Source: Lysobacteraceae bacterium UBA6001
GTDB taxonomy: Bacteria > Pseudomonadota > Gammaproteobacteria > Xanthomonadales > Xanthomonadaceae
Assembly: GCA_002429615.1 (NCBI GenBank)
Contig: DJAN01000011.1
Coordinates: 1-7,789 of the forward strand
Direction: 5' to 3'
Length of the DNA: 7,789 bases
The notes beneath the pieces were generated by a model. The model searched no databases and was not told where the DNA came from. It worked only from the letters and a program-made list of their open reading frames with translations. The position numbers and the translations under genes are program-made. This document shows positions 1 to 7,261 of this stretch, one piece after another; positions within the stretch are counted from its first letter, which is position 1; every line of letters starts with the position of its first letter.

Positions 1-13
1 GCTCTTCCGATCT
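1..13. other. Illumina adapter remnant at contig end
   Basis: GCTCTTCCGATCT is the exact reverse complement of AGATCGGAAGAGC, the 13 bases shared by standard Illumina TruSeq adapters. An exact 13-base match sitting flush at position 1 is very unlikely by chance. These bases should be treated as untrimmed adapter, not genome; true sequence begins at about position 14. It also means the gene that follows is cut by the contig end. Confidence 0.9.
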
Positions 14-14
14 C

Positions 15-344
15 GAGGTGGCACCGCGCGGGCCGCGGCCGACGCTCATCGACCTGCGCCGCGCGCTGGACCAGGGCGGCCTGGACGAAGTGGCGCAGTG
101 CCTGTGCGCCATGGCCGGTGTGCGCGAGCTGGATGAAGTGGTGGCGCGGCTGGCCTCGGCCCCGCAGCGCGAGGCGATCCAGGCCATGCAGCGTGCGCGC
201 TGGGGCGGCGAGGGCGATGTGACCCAGGCGCGCCAGCGCCTGCGCGAAGCGTTCCGCCCCGGGCCGCAGTGGCGGGATGCCGCGCGTGCGCGCCCGCCGG
301 AGCTGCCGCCGCTGTATCCGGACGCCGGCCCGCGTTCGCGCTGA
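15..344 (+). CDS. 3' end of a BatD-like (aerotolerance) protein, 5' truncated
   Basis: The reading frame is open from the contig edge and stops with TGA at 342-344, leaving about 110 C-terminal residues. A GTG at 18 could act as a start, but it has no ribosome binding site because adapter sequence lies directly before it, so I read this as a truncated gene. What is visible is a soluble, Arg/Ala-rich, probably helical region (LRRALDQGGLDEV, then MQRARWGG) with a Pro-rich ending containing LPPLYPD. This pattern resembles, from memory, the cytoplasmic tail of BatD proteins of Xanthomonadaceae. BatD is a membrane-anchored partner of the VWA-domain proteins BatA and BatB, linked to oxygen and stress tolerance. 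The signal peptide, BatD domain and membrane helix would all lie off the window. The product name is tentative; that this is a real coding 3' end is much more certain, given codon bias and the following hairpin. Confidence 0.5.
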   Translation, partial: EVAPRGPRPTLIDLRRALDQGGLDEVAQCLCAMAGVRELDEVVARLASAPQREAIQAMQRARWGGEGDVTQARQRLREAFRPGPQWRDAARARPPELPPLYPDAGPRSR

Positions 345-345
345 G

Positions 346-368
346 CGCGCGGATGCACTTTCCGCGCG
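346..368 (+). terminator. Hairpin after the BatD-like gene
   Basis: CGCGCGGA (346-353) and TCCGCGCG (361-368) are perfect 8-bp inverted repeats around a 7-base loop, beginning one base after the stop codon. There is no T-run behind the stem, so it is not a classical intrinsic terminator. It may end or protect the upstream transcript. GC-rich sequence gives such stems by chance fairly often. Confidence 0.35.
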
Positions 369-388
369 GACGGCGCGGGGAGGGGGCC

Positions 389-397
389 TGTTAAAGT
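389..397 (+). promoter_or_regulatory. Possible extended -10 promoter of the symporter
   Basis: TGT followed by TAAAGT (392-397) fits an extended -10 element (TGn plus a 4/6 match to TATAAT) in an otherwise GC-rich gap. No good -35 is seen 17 bases upstream, which is compatible with the extended -10 type. A start about 7 bases downstream would give a leader of roughly 30 bases containing the ribosome binding site at 423-427. Confidence 0.35.
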
Positions 398-433
398 CGG
401 GGCTTCGTTCGCGCAACAGCACAGGAGCCGCCG

Positions 434-1723
434 ATGACGACGACCCCGAACCGGTCCGCACCCGCCCGACCGTCCCTCCCGCTGCACTGGAAGATGGGCA
501 TCGGCTTTGCCGCCGGCCTGCTGCTGGGCCTGGTGGTGTACTTCGCCGGGGGCGCTGAAGCCACCTGGGTCCAGGGCTTCACCCGCTACGTGACCACGCC
601 GTTCTCGCAGCTGTTCCTCAACCTGATCTTCATGCTCATCGTGCCGCTGCTGTTCTCGGCGCTGGTGATGGGCGTGGCCGACATGGGCGACATCCGCGCG
701 CTGGGGCGCATCGGCTGGAAGACCCTGGCTTATACGGTGATCCTGTCCGGCATCGCGGTGCTGCTCGGCCTGGTGCTGGTCAACCTGCTCAAGCCCGGTG
801 CCGGCGTGGACCCGCAACTGGCCGCGCAGCTGCTGCAGGCCAATGCCGAGCGCAGCAAGGAAATCGTCGCCGGTGCCGCTGGCCAGCCGCAGGGCATGGA
901 CATGCTGATGTCCATCGTGCCCAGCAACATCATCGCCGCCGCCGGCAACAACGGCGCGATCCTCTCGCTGATGTTCTTCGCGGTGATGTTCGGCGTCGGC
1001 ATGGTGCTGACCGAGGACGCCAAGGTCGCCACCCTGCGCAAGGGCATCGAAGGCATCTTTGAAATCTCGATGACCCTGATCGGCCTGGTCATCCGCCTGG
1101 CGCCGTATGCGGTGGCCTGCTTCATGTTCAACCTCGCCGCGCTGTTCGGCGTGGACCTGCTGGTCAAGCTCGGCGCCTACGTGGGCGTGGTGGTGCTGGC
1201 GCTGGGGCTGCACATGCTGCTCAGCTATGGCATCGCCGTGCGCTTTGCCGGCTGGTCGCCGCTGCGCTTCTTCCGCGAGACCCAGCCGGCCACGCTGATG
1301 GCCTTCTCCACCGCCTCCAGCAACGCCACCCTGCCCACCGCGCTGCGCGTGGCCGACAACATGGGCCTGCCGCAGAAGGTCTCGCGCTTCGTGCTGACCG
1401 TGGGTGCCACCGCGAACCAGAACGGCACCGCGCTGTTCGAAGGCGTGACGGTGATCTTCCTGGCGCAGTTCTTCGGCGTGGAGCTGGGCATCGGCCAGCA
1501 GTTCATGGTGATGCTGGTGTGCATCCTCGGCGGCATCGGTACCGCGGGCGTGCCATCGGGCTCGCTGCCGGTGGTGGCGCTGATCTGCGCGATGGTCGGG
1601 GTCAACCCGGTAGGCATCGGCCTGATCCTGGGCGTCAACCACTTCCTCGATATGTGCCGCACTGCGTTGAACGTGACCGGCGACCTCGCCCTGACCACGT
1701 TGGTGGCGAAAGGCGAGAAGTGA
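434..1723 (+). CDS. Dicarboxylate/amino acid:cation symporter (SLC1/DAACS family)
   Basis: Inner-membrane secondary carrier that takes up C4-dicarboxylates or acidic amino acids with Na+ and/or H+ (GltP/GltT/DctA relatives). The 429-residue length is usual. The ATG at 434 is preceded by AGGAG (423-427) with a 6-base gap, which fixes the start. Landmarks of the GltPh fold are in order: first helix about 20-40; hydrophobic scaffold helices to about 270; HP1 hairpin with FSTASSNATLP (291-301); TM7 with NQNGT (328-332) in place of the usual NMDGT; HP2 with GIGTAGVPSGS (367-377); TM8 with LDMCRTALNVTGD. In TM8, D406, R409, N413 and D417 correspond to GltPh D394, R397, N401 and D405, so the amino-group/cation ligands and the Arg that holds a substrate side-chain carboxylate are kept. 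GltPh D390 is replaced by N402 and D312 by N330. R409 argues for an acidic substrate, but which one, and the coupling ion, cannot be read from the sequence. It stands alone as a transcription unit and converges on the protease gene. Confidence 0.93.
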   Translation: MTTTPNRSAPARPSLPLHWKMGIGFAAGLLLGLVVYFAGGAEATWVQGFTRYVTTPFSQLFLNLIFMLIVPLLFSALVMGVADMGDIRALGRIGWKTLAYTVILSGIAVLLGLVLVNLLKPGAGVDPQLAAQLLQANAERSKEIVAGAAGQPQGMDMLMSIVPSNIIAAAGNNGAILSLMFFAVMFGVGMVLTEDAKVATLRKGIEGIFEISMTLIGLVIRLAPYAVACFMFNLAALFGVDLLVKLGAYVGVVVLALGLHMLLSYGIAVRFAGWSPLRFFRETQPATLMAFSTASSNATLPTALRVADNMGLPQKVSRFVLTVGATANQNGTALFEGVTVIFLAQFFGVELGIGQQFMVMLVCILGGIGTAGVPSGSLPVVALICAMVGVNPVGIGLILGVNHFLDMCRTALNVTGDLALTTLVAKGEK

Positions 1724-1731
1724 CGCCAGCG

Positions 1732-1760
1732 GTTCCCTCCCCGGCAAGCGGGGAGGGAAC
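1732..1760. terminator. Perfect hairpin between convergent genes (bidirectional terminator-like)
   Basis: GTTCCCTCCCCG (1732-1743) and CGGGGAGGGAAC (1749-1760) pair perfectly over 12 bp around the loop GCAAG. The stem can extend three more pairs outward, one of them G-U. It fills most of the 45-base gap between the stop codons of the symporter (+) and the protease (-). Neither side carries a T-run, so it departs from a classical intrinsic terminator. It may stop transcription from both sides, stabilise mRNA 3' ends, or be a copy of a dispersed repeat. Confidence 0.65.
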
Positions 1761-1768
1761 TGCCAGGC

Positions 1769-4700
1769 TCAGAAGCGCAGCGAGTAGCGCGCGCCGATGA
1801 CGGTGTCATGCGCGTTATCGGCGAAGATGCCGCGCCAGTCCAGCGCGAGCAGGCTGTTCGCGCTCAGTCGCGCGGACACGCCCAGCGAGGCGCTCACTGC
1901 CTGCCGGGCCAGTGGCGCGCCCCAGGTGGTGAACGCGGCACCGTCCTGCCAGTGCAGGCGCGCCGCCGGGGTCAGGTCGCCATCGGCCTGCTGGTAGGCG
2001 AGTTCACCGCGCAGGCCCAGCCAATGCTCGCGCTGGCCGCGGCTGGCGACATCGACACCGGCGCGCACGCCGCCGCGCCACAGCCCGACGTCCTGCGTGG
2101 CCCGCGCGATCGACAGCGGCACCGCGCCGCCGTGCTCCTGCGCCGCATCGCCGCGCAGGCGTACGCCGGCATACTGCAGGAACGGTTCGACCTCACCCCG
2201 CCGGCCCCCGATGCGATAACCCAGCTCGGTGAACCATTGCAGCGTGTCCACGTCGTAGCGGGCGCTGGACGACGAAACACCGGCAGCGCCCGCCATGGCC
2301 GGCCCTTCGCGCCGCGAGCGCACGTCCTGCCAGCTGTAGGCCGCACCCACCCGCCATGCCCATGCCTGCCAACGCCGGCCGGCCTGCAGGCCCAGGTGCA
2401 GAGCGTGGACGTCGGCGCGATCCGGGCGTGCCTGCCACCGCGCGGTGGCTTCACCACTCCCGCCCAGTGCGCCGAGCGTCCAGCCGTCCTCGAAGCGATG
2501 GTCGTAGCCGGCGAGCCAGGTGCCGCCATCGAGTCGTGCGGCCCCCGCGTTGCCATCGCCGGGCAGCCGGCGTTCGCGTTGGCGCACGTCCACCCACCAG
2601 GCATCGCGCCCGCCCGTCGTGGCCAGCGTGTCCCCGCGTGCCCGCGCCAGCGCGGTGTCACGCACGCTCTCGCTGTCCTGCAGCAGCAGCGTGCGCAGGC
2701 TGGCGTGCAGTTCGCCATCCAGCGGCGCCAGCGCGGCGGGCAGTTGGGCGGGCATCAATCGCGTCAGGCGCTGGGTGAGCGGATGCAGGTCCGCGCCCGC
2801 GTCCACCGCGGCCGCCACCTCGCGTTGGTTGCGCGTGCGCGCGGCACTGGCCAGCGCCGCGCCACGCCCGACCACCACGTCCACCGCATCGCCGGAATAG
2901 CGCGCCGTCATCGCGAGGAAAGGCGTGGCCGGCGTGTAGCCGGTGAGCGCGCTGAAGCCACCTTCCACGCCCTGCGTCGCCTGCAGCACGCGCCACTGCT
3001 GTCCCAGCGTGGTGTCGATGCCCGGATCGCCCAGCCACAACGCGCCACCTTGCAGGCGTGCGCGTCCGTTCACCTGCAGCAGGTCGCTCTGGCCAGACGC
3101 GCCGAGTTCGGCCTCATAGACGCTGCCGGGCAATTGCAGGAAATCCCCCGTGACGCGCAAGCGGCCTATCGAATGGCCCGGGGCGAGGCTGCCGGCCAGC
3201 GTCGTCGGCCCCAGTTCGCCGTTGCCCTGCAGCCGGCTGCCGGTTCCCACCTCGACGGGACCGGTGATGCGGCCATCGACTTCCAGCCTGCCGCCCTGGG
3301 TGACCTCGACCCGCGCCGCGGCCACTTCACCATCGATCCAGCCCTCGCCGCCCCGCACGTGCACATCGCTGCCCTGCAGGCGGCCGCTCACGCGCAGCGT
3401 GCCTTGCGGCGCGACCACCACGTCGCCGCGCAGCGCGTTGTCGCCGGAAAATTCCAGGGTGCCGCCGCTGACCGTCGCCCCACCGAAGCGGTTGTCGCCG
3501 GTCAGCCGCAGCCATCCGGGGCCGGCCTTGAGCAGCCGGCCGGGGCCGTCGATCGGGTTGCGCCATTCGTCCCAGGCCGGCGCCGCCCACACCGCCACGC
3601 CGCCGCCGCGCTGATCCATCTCTACTTGCGTGTCCACGCGCAACTGGCCGGGACCGTCAATGGCGCGGCGCAGGTCGAGCATGCCCCAGCCGAATATCTC
3701 ATCCACGCCGGGTTCGCCCAGGTCGCGCGCGGTGGTCAGCAGCACGTCGCGGACCTGCGGGTTGTCCAGGTAGGGAAAGCGCTGCATCAGCAGTGCCAGC
3801 GCGCCGCTGACATGCGGGGCAGCCTGCGAGGTGCCGGTCATCTCGACATACTCGAATTCCGGCGTGGGCTGCTGCGGCGCCACCGCCAGCCCGATGATCG
3901 CGCCGCTGGCATCGCGGGTTGGTGCGGCCTGCACCTGCCCGCCCAGCACGGTGGAGGTGATCTCATAGCCCGGCGCCGCCACGCACCAGTCGCGGGTCGC
4001 CCCGCAGGTGGCGGAGAAGAAATCCAGGCTGCCGTCGTCCGACGCACTCACCACCGACACCCAGTAGGGCGTGATGTCCGGGACGTAGTTCGGCAGGTCC
4101 GCGGGCGTGGTGGCCACGCCGCCCATCGTATTGCCGGCGGCGAACACCTGCAGCACGCCGCTGCGCCGTGACGCGTCGGCCAGGGTTTCCAGCTTGTCGG
4201 CGAACGCGGCGTACTGGGCGTCCGCCTCGGCCGCATCGCGTGGAGATTCGGCGACGAAGCCCCAGCTGTGGTTGATCACGCGCGCGCCCGCCTGCCTGGC
4301 AGCGCTGAAGGATTCGGTGAACGCCTCGCGCGATACCTCCTCGGCCAGCACCACGCCGCCCGGCAGGTCGAAGAAGCTGGCCAGGTTGCGATAGGCGTCC
4401 GAGTCCAGGCGCGCGGCCACCAGCGAGGCGGCTGGCGCGACGCCGTGCATGCCGAGGCCATCGCGTGCCGCGGCGACGATGCCGGCGACATGGGTGCCAT
4501 GCGCGGCATAGCGACCGCCCATGATGTTGTCGCGCAGCCACTGCCCATCGGCGCCGGGCACCTGCTCCGCGAACAGCGCCGCGTCCCACTCGATGTAGTT
4601 GACCTGGGGACGCGCGCCATCGGTGCGTATGCAGGGGTTGGGCCCGCGCAGCCGGGCCGAATCCGGGCACGGGGTGCCGTCTGGGGCGAGCGCGCCGTTG

Positions 4701-4990
4701 ACCAGGCCGCTGACCCGGCCTGCCAGGTCCGGGGTCTGCGGATGCACGCCGCTGTCGAACACGCCGACCACGATGCCGCGGCCGTCGAGCCCGCGCGCGT
4801 AGGCGTCGTCGGCGTGGACCACGGCCAGGCCGCGGCTGCTGTCGAACTCGGCGCGGCGCTCGGCGTCCAGGCCATCGCGGTAATCGTCGCCGGCCGCCAG
4901 CGCGGGCGATGACAGGCCACAGGCGACCGCCAGCGCGAGGGCATGCAGGGTGGGGGAAGGGGGGCGGCTGAAGGAGGGGAATCGAACCAT
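1769..4990 (-). CDS. S8 (subtilisin-type) autotransporter serine protease
   Basis: Secreted or surface-displayed endopeptidase using type V secretion; 1073 residues. A signal peptide is clear: basic start, hydrophobic stretch about 15-30, cleavage probably after the Ala-Leu-Ala near residue 32. The peptidase domain spans about 55-445 with the full triad: D79 (VFDSG), H164 (HGTHVAG) and S388 ([11 protein letters not shown]), plus oxyanion-hole N287 (AAGN). The residue after the catalytic Ser is Gln rather than the common Met. Outside the signal peptide there are only four Cys, in two close pairs (C108/C120 and C329/C336), likely disulfides. Residues about 445-700 are Gly-rich beta-helix-type sequence with one passenger-associated repeat ([15 protein letters not shown] onward, about 487-520) and the [11 protein letters not shown] motif (601-611) usual before the translocator. 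The beta-barrel fills about 790-1073 and ends in ...YSLRF, with the terminal Phe expected for Bam-dependent insertion. The frame is open far upstream of 4990, but the signal peptide and a weak GGAA 8 bases before the ATG support this start; an ATG at 5021-5023 would add 11 residues. It is divergent from tkt. The natural substrate is unknown. Confidence 0.93.
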   Translation of the reverse strand: MVRFPSFSRPPSPTLHALALAVACGLSSPALAAGDDYRDGLDAERRAEFDSSRGLAVVHADDAYARGLDGRGIVVGVFDSGVHPQTPDLAGRVSGLVNGALAPDGTPCPDSARLRGPNPCIRTDGARPQVNYIEWDAALFAEQVPGADGQWLRDNIMGGRYAAHGTHVAGIVAAARDGLGMHGVAPAASLVAARLDSDAYRNLASFFDLPGGVVLAEEVSREAFTESFSAARQAGARVINHSWGFVAESPRDAAEADAQYAAFADKLETLADASRRSGVLQVFAAGNTMGGVATTPADLPNYVPDITPYWVSVVSASDDGSLDFFSATCGATRDWCVAAPGYEITSTVLGGQVQAAPTRDASGAIIGLAVAPQQPTPEFEYVEMTGTSQAAPHVSGALALLMQRFPYLDNPQVRDVLLTTARDLGEPGVDEIFGWGMLDLRRAIDGPGQLRVDTQVEMDQRGGGVAVWAAPAWDEWRNPIDGPGRLLKAGPGWLRLTGDNRFGGATVSGGTLEFSGDNALRGDVVVAPQGTLRVSGRLQGSDVHVRGGEGWIDGEVAAARVEVTQGGRLEVDGRITGPVEVGTGSRLQGNGELGPTTLAGSLAPGHSIGRLRVTGDFLQLPGSVYEAELGASGQSDLLQVNGRARLQGGALWLGDPGIDTTLGQQWRVLQATQGVEGGFSALTGYTPATPFLAMTARYSGDAVDVVVGRGAALASAARTRNQREVAAAVDAGADLHPLTQRLTRLMPAQLPAALAPLDGELHASLRTLLLQDSESVRDTALARARGDTLATTGGRDAWWVDVRQRERRLPGDGNAGAARLDGGTWLAGYDHRFEDGWTLGALGGSGEATARWQARPDRADVHALHLGLQAGRRWQAWAWRVGAAYSWQDVRSRREGPAMAGAAGVSSSSARYDVDTLQWFTELGYRIGGRRGEVEPFLQYAGVRLRGDAAQEHGGAVPLSIARATQDVGLWRGGVRAGVDVASRGQREHWLGLRGELAYQQADGDLTPAARLHWQDGAAFTTWGAPLARQAVSASLGVSARLSANSLLALDWRGIFADNAHDTVIGARYSLRF

Positions 4991-5021
4991 CCGTCGGGTT
5001 CCGTTGGGTTGGGAAGGGGGC

Positions 5022-5050
5022 ATTGCGCTGGCTGGGGCCGACGGCCGCAA
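5022..5050 (-). promoter_or_regulatory. Weak candidate promoter of the autotransporter
   Basis: On the - strand, TTGCGG (5050-5045) and CGCAAT (5027-5022) are spaced by exactly 17 bases, each matching three of six consensus positions. A transcript starting near 5015 would have a leader of about 25 bases before the ATG at 4990 and would exclude the upstream ATG at 5023. The matches are poor and the call relies on spacing and location. Confidence 0.25.
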
Positions 5051-5116
5051 CGCGATTCCTGCAACACCCGATCCCCCATGCGATGCGTCGTCGTCCGCCG
5101 GCATCGCCCGGGGCAG

Positions 5117-5140
5117 GTCCCACGGCCGATGTGGGACAAT
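5117..5140 (+). promoter_or_regulatory. Probable tkt promoter with overlapping inverted repeat
   Basis: TGGGACAAT (5132-5140) reads as an extended -10: TGn followed by GACAAT, 4/6 to TATAAT. No convincing -35 is present. GTCCCAC (5117-5123) and GTGGGAC (5131-5137) form a perfect 7-bp inverted repeat with a 7-base spacer, and its right arm covers the TG and first half of the -10, where a repressor would block RNA polymerase. A start near 5147 would leave a leader of about 39 bases. That leader is C-rich and carries only a weak AAGA (5176-5179) as possible ribosome binding site. Confidence 0.4.
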
Positions 5141-5185
5141 GGGCCGCCGCCCCCTGCGGTGTCCCTTCCGCTCCCAAGACGCCCC

Positions 5186-7186
5186 ATGACCCAGCCCACC
5201 CGCCGCCAGCTGGCCAACGCCATCCGCTTCCTCGCCGCCGATGCGGTCGAAACCGCCAAATCCGGTCACCCGGGCATGCCCATGGGCATGGCCGACATCG
5301 CCGAAGTGCTGTGGAACGACTTCCTGCGCTACAGCCCGGCCGATCCGAAGTGGTTCAACCGCGACCGCTTCATCCTCTCCAACGGCCACGGCTCGATGCT
5401 GCAGTACGCGCTGCTGCACCTGACCGGCTATGACCTGCCGATCGAAGAGCTCAAGCACTTCCGGCAGCTGCACAGCAAGACCGCCGGCCATCCCGAGCGC
5501 AGCGAGACCCCCGGCGTGGAGACCACCACCGGTCCGCTCGGCCAGGGCTTCGCCAACGCCGTGGGCTTCGCGCTCGCCGAGAAACTGCTGGCGCAGCGCT
5601 ACAACCGCGACGGCCACGCCATCGTCGACCACCGCACCTTCGTGTTCATGGGCGACGGCTGCCTGATGGAAGGCATCTCGCACGAAGCGGCCTCGCTCGC
5701 CGGCACCTGGGGCCTGGGCAAGCTGGTGTGCTTCTGGGACAACAACCACATCTCCATCGACGGCAACACCGATGGCTGGTTCACCGACAACACCCCCGAG
5801 CGCTTCGAAGCCTACGGCTGGCACGTCATCCGCGACATCGACGGCCACAACCCGGATTCGATCAAGGCCGCCATCCAGCAGGCCCTGTCCGAGGAAGGCA
5901 AGCCGACCCTGATCTGCTGCCGCACCATCATCGGTTTCGGCGCCCCGACCAAGGCCGGCAAGGAGTCCTCGCACGGCGCCGCGCTGGGCAAGGACGAACT
6001 GGAAGGCGCGCGCAAGGCGCTGGACTGGCCGTATGGTCCGTTCGAGATCCCGCAGGCCATCTACGACGGCTGGAACCACGTCGCCGCCGGCAAGCACGAC
6101 CAGGCGCAGTGGCAGCAGGGCTTCGAGGCCTACGAAAAGGCCTTCCCGGCCGAAGCCGCCGAGCTGATGCGCCGTTACCACGGCGAGCTGCCGGCCGACT
6201 TCCTCGCCCAGGCCGATGCGTTCATCGCCAAGGCCCAGGCCGACGGCCAGACCATCGCCTCGCGCAAGGCTTCGCAGCTCACCATCGAAGCCTTCGCCCC
6301 GCTGCTGCCGGAAATCGTCGGCGGCTCGGCCGACCTGGCGCATTCCAACCTGACCCTGTGGAAGGCCAGCAAGTCGGTCGCCACCACCGACCCGAACGCC
6401 AACTACGTCTATTACGGCGTGCGCGAGTTCGGCATGACCGCCATCGCCAATGGCCTGGCGCTGCACGGCGGCTTCATTCCGTTCGACGCCACCTTCCTGG
6501 TGTTCAGCGACTACGCCCGCAACGGCGTGCGCATGAGCGCGCTGATCCCGGCCCACGCCATCCATGTCTATACGCATGACTCGATCGGCCTGGGCGAGGA
6601 CGGCCCGACCCACCAGCCGGTCGAGCACCTGGCCTCGCTGCGCTACATCCCCAACAACGACGTGTGGCGCCCGTGCGACGCCGTCGAGTCGGCGGTGAGC
6701 TGGAAGGCCGCGATCACCCGCAACGATGGCCCGAGCTGCCTGGTGTTCAGCCGTCAGAACCTGCCGCACCAGCCGCGCAGCGACGAACAGGTCAAGCAGA
6801 TCGAACGCGGTGGCTACGTGCTGGCCGACGCCGAGGGCGGCACGCCGGACGTGATCCTGATCGGCACCGGTTCGGAAGTGGGCCTGGCCGTCGAGGCCAA
6901 GCAGCAGCTCGACGCCGCCGGCCTGAAGACGCGCGTGGTCTCCATGCCGTCGACCGACGTGTTCGACCGCCAGGACAGCGCCTACCGTGAGTCGGTGCTG
7001 CCCAACGCGGTGCGCAAGCGCGTGGCGGTGGAAGCAGGCGTGACCGGCTTCTGGCGCAAGTACGTCGGCCTGGATGGCGACGTGGTCGGCATCGACACCT
7101 TCGGCGCCTCGGCGCCGGCGGAAGTGCTGTACAAGCACTTCGCCATCACCGTGGACCACGTGGTGGCGGCGGCGAAGGCGCTGTAA
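5186..7186 (+). CDS. tkt: Transketolase
   Basis: Cytosolic thiamine-diphosphate enzyme that moves two-carbon ketol units between sugar phosphates (xylulose-5-P with ribose-5-P or erythrose-4-P), linking the pentose phosphate pathway to glycolysis. The 666 residues match the usual bacterial length (E. coli TktA has 663). Domain order is TPP-binding (about 1-320), pyrimidine-binding (about 355-525) and C-terminal (about 540-666). Conserved sites are all present: H28 (SGHPG), H68 (NGHGS), GPLGQG (116-121), the cofactor motif GDG(156-158)...N187, H263, R360, S387, catalytic E414 (VREFGM), H464, D472, H476 (GEDGPTHQP) and R523 (FSRQNLP). I chose ATG 5186 because the [20 protein letters not shown] beginning aligns with the family N-terminus; the frame is open back to 4943 but that stretch is intergenic. 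There is no clear Shine-Dalgarno sequence. The gene is monocistronic here, divergent from the protease and closed by a strong terminator. Confidence 0.98.
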   Translation: MTQPTRRQLANAIRFLAADAVETAKSGHPGMPMGMADIAEVLWNDFLRYSPADPKWFNRDRFILSNGHGSMLQYALLHLTGYDLPIEELKHFRQLHSKTAGHPERSETPGVETTTGPLGQGFANAVGFALAEKLLAQRYNRDGHAIVDHRTFVFMGDGCLMEGISHEAASLAGTWGLGKLVCFWDNNHISIDGNTDGWFTDNTPERFEAYGWHVIRDIDGHNPDSIKAAIQQALSEEGKPTLICCRTIIGFGAPTKAGKESSHGAALGKDELEGARKALDWPYGPFEIPQAIYDGWNHVAAGKHDQAQWQQGFEAYEKAFPAEAAELMRRYHGELPADFLAQADAFIAKAQADGQTIASRKASQLTIEAFAPLLPEIVGGSADLAHSNLTLWKASKSVATTDPNANYVYYGVREFGMTAIANGLALHGGFIPFDATFLVFSDYARNGVRMSALIPAHAIHVYTHDSIGLGEDGPTHQPVEHLASLRYIPNNDVWRPCDAVESAVSWKAAITRNDGPSCLVFSRQNLPHQPRSDEQVKQIERGGYVLADAEGGTPDVILIGTGSEVGLAVEAKQQLDAAGLKTRVVSMPSTDVFDRQDSAYRESVLPNAVRKRVAVEAGVTGFWRKYVGLDGDVVGIDTFGASAPAEVLYKHFAITVDHVVAAAKAL

Positions 7187-7208
7187 GCCTTCCTGTCCCG
7201 CGGACGCG

Positions 7209-7237
7209 AAAGGCCGGCGGATTCCGCCGGCCTTTTT
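7209..7237 (+). terminator. Rho-independent terminator of tkt
   Basis: GGCCGGCGG (7212-7220) pairs perfectly with CCGCCGGCC (7224-7232) around a 3-base ATT loop, followed at once by TTTTT (7233-7237). AAA (7209-7211) lengthens the stem by pairing with the first Ts. This is a textbook intrinsic terminator 22 bases after the tkt stop. On the - strand the stem is followed by TTTCGCG, so it could also weakly terminate the convergent M23 peptidase gene. Confidence 0.93.
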
Positions 7238-7261
7238 GCTTTCCGGGCGATGGCGCCTGGC

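Larger units (their letters stand above)
4991..5185. promoter_or_regulatory. Divergent intergenic region between protease and tkt
   Basis: These 195 bases separate the protease start (4990, -) from the tkt start (5186, +) and must hold control sites for at least the two proximal genes. Visible elements are an inverted repeat with a -10-like sequence on the tkt side, a weak -35/-10 pair on the protease side, and two near-identical 10-base tandem units in the protease leader (4991-5010). No RNA gene or small coding gene is convincing here, although reading frames are open through it because stop codons are rare at this GC content. Confidence 0.7.

Noticed and set aside
1225..1809. A 194-codon - strand frame over the symporter 3' end and the hairpin
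   Set aside because: Antisense shadow of the conserved HP1-TM8 region of the symporter; it also runs through the intergenic hairpin and the end of the protease gene.
1808..4171. A 787-codon open frame on the + strand across the protease gene
   Set aside because: It lies in codon register with the protease on the opposite strand, which has the signal peptide, catalytic triad and beta-barrel. Its translation is low-complexity and rich in Arg, Ala, Gln and His, typical of antisense of GC-rich genes.
4991..5023. Alternative protease start at the ATG in 5021-5023
   Set aside because: No Shine-Dalgarno sequence precedes it, the 11 added residues would sit ahead of an already complete signal peptide, and it overlaps the candidate -10. 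It is not excluded.
3963..5177. A 404-codon - strand frame overlapping the protease N-terminus and intergenic region
   Set aside because: Arg/Gly/Pro-rich out-of-frame translation of the protease with no recognisable domain; the protease frame itself is well supported.
4943..5185. Upstream extension of tkt by 81 codons to a start at 4943
   Set aside because: The extension overlaps the protease start and the promoter elements and has no similarity to transketolase N-termini that I recognise; [14 protein letters not shown] is the family start.
5728..6579. A 283-codon + strand frame inside tkt
   Set aside because: Frame-shifted shadow of transketolase, extremely rich in Arg and Pro; tkt keeps all its catalytic residues through this stretch, so there is no frameshift.
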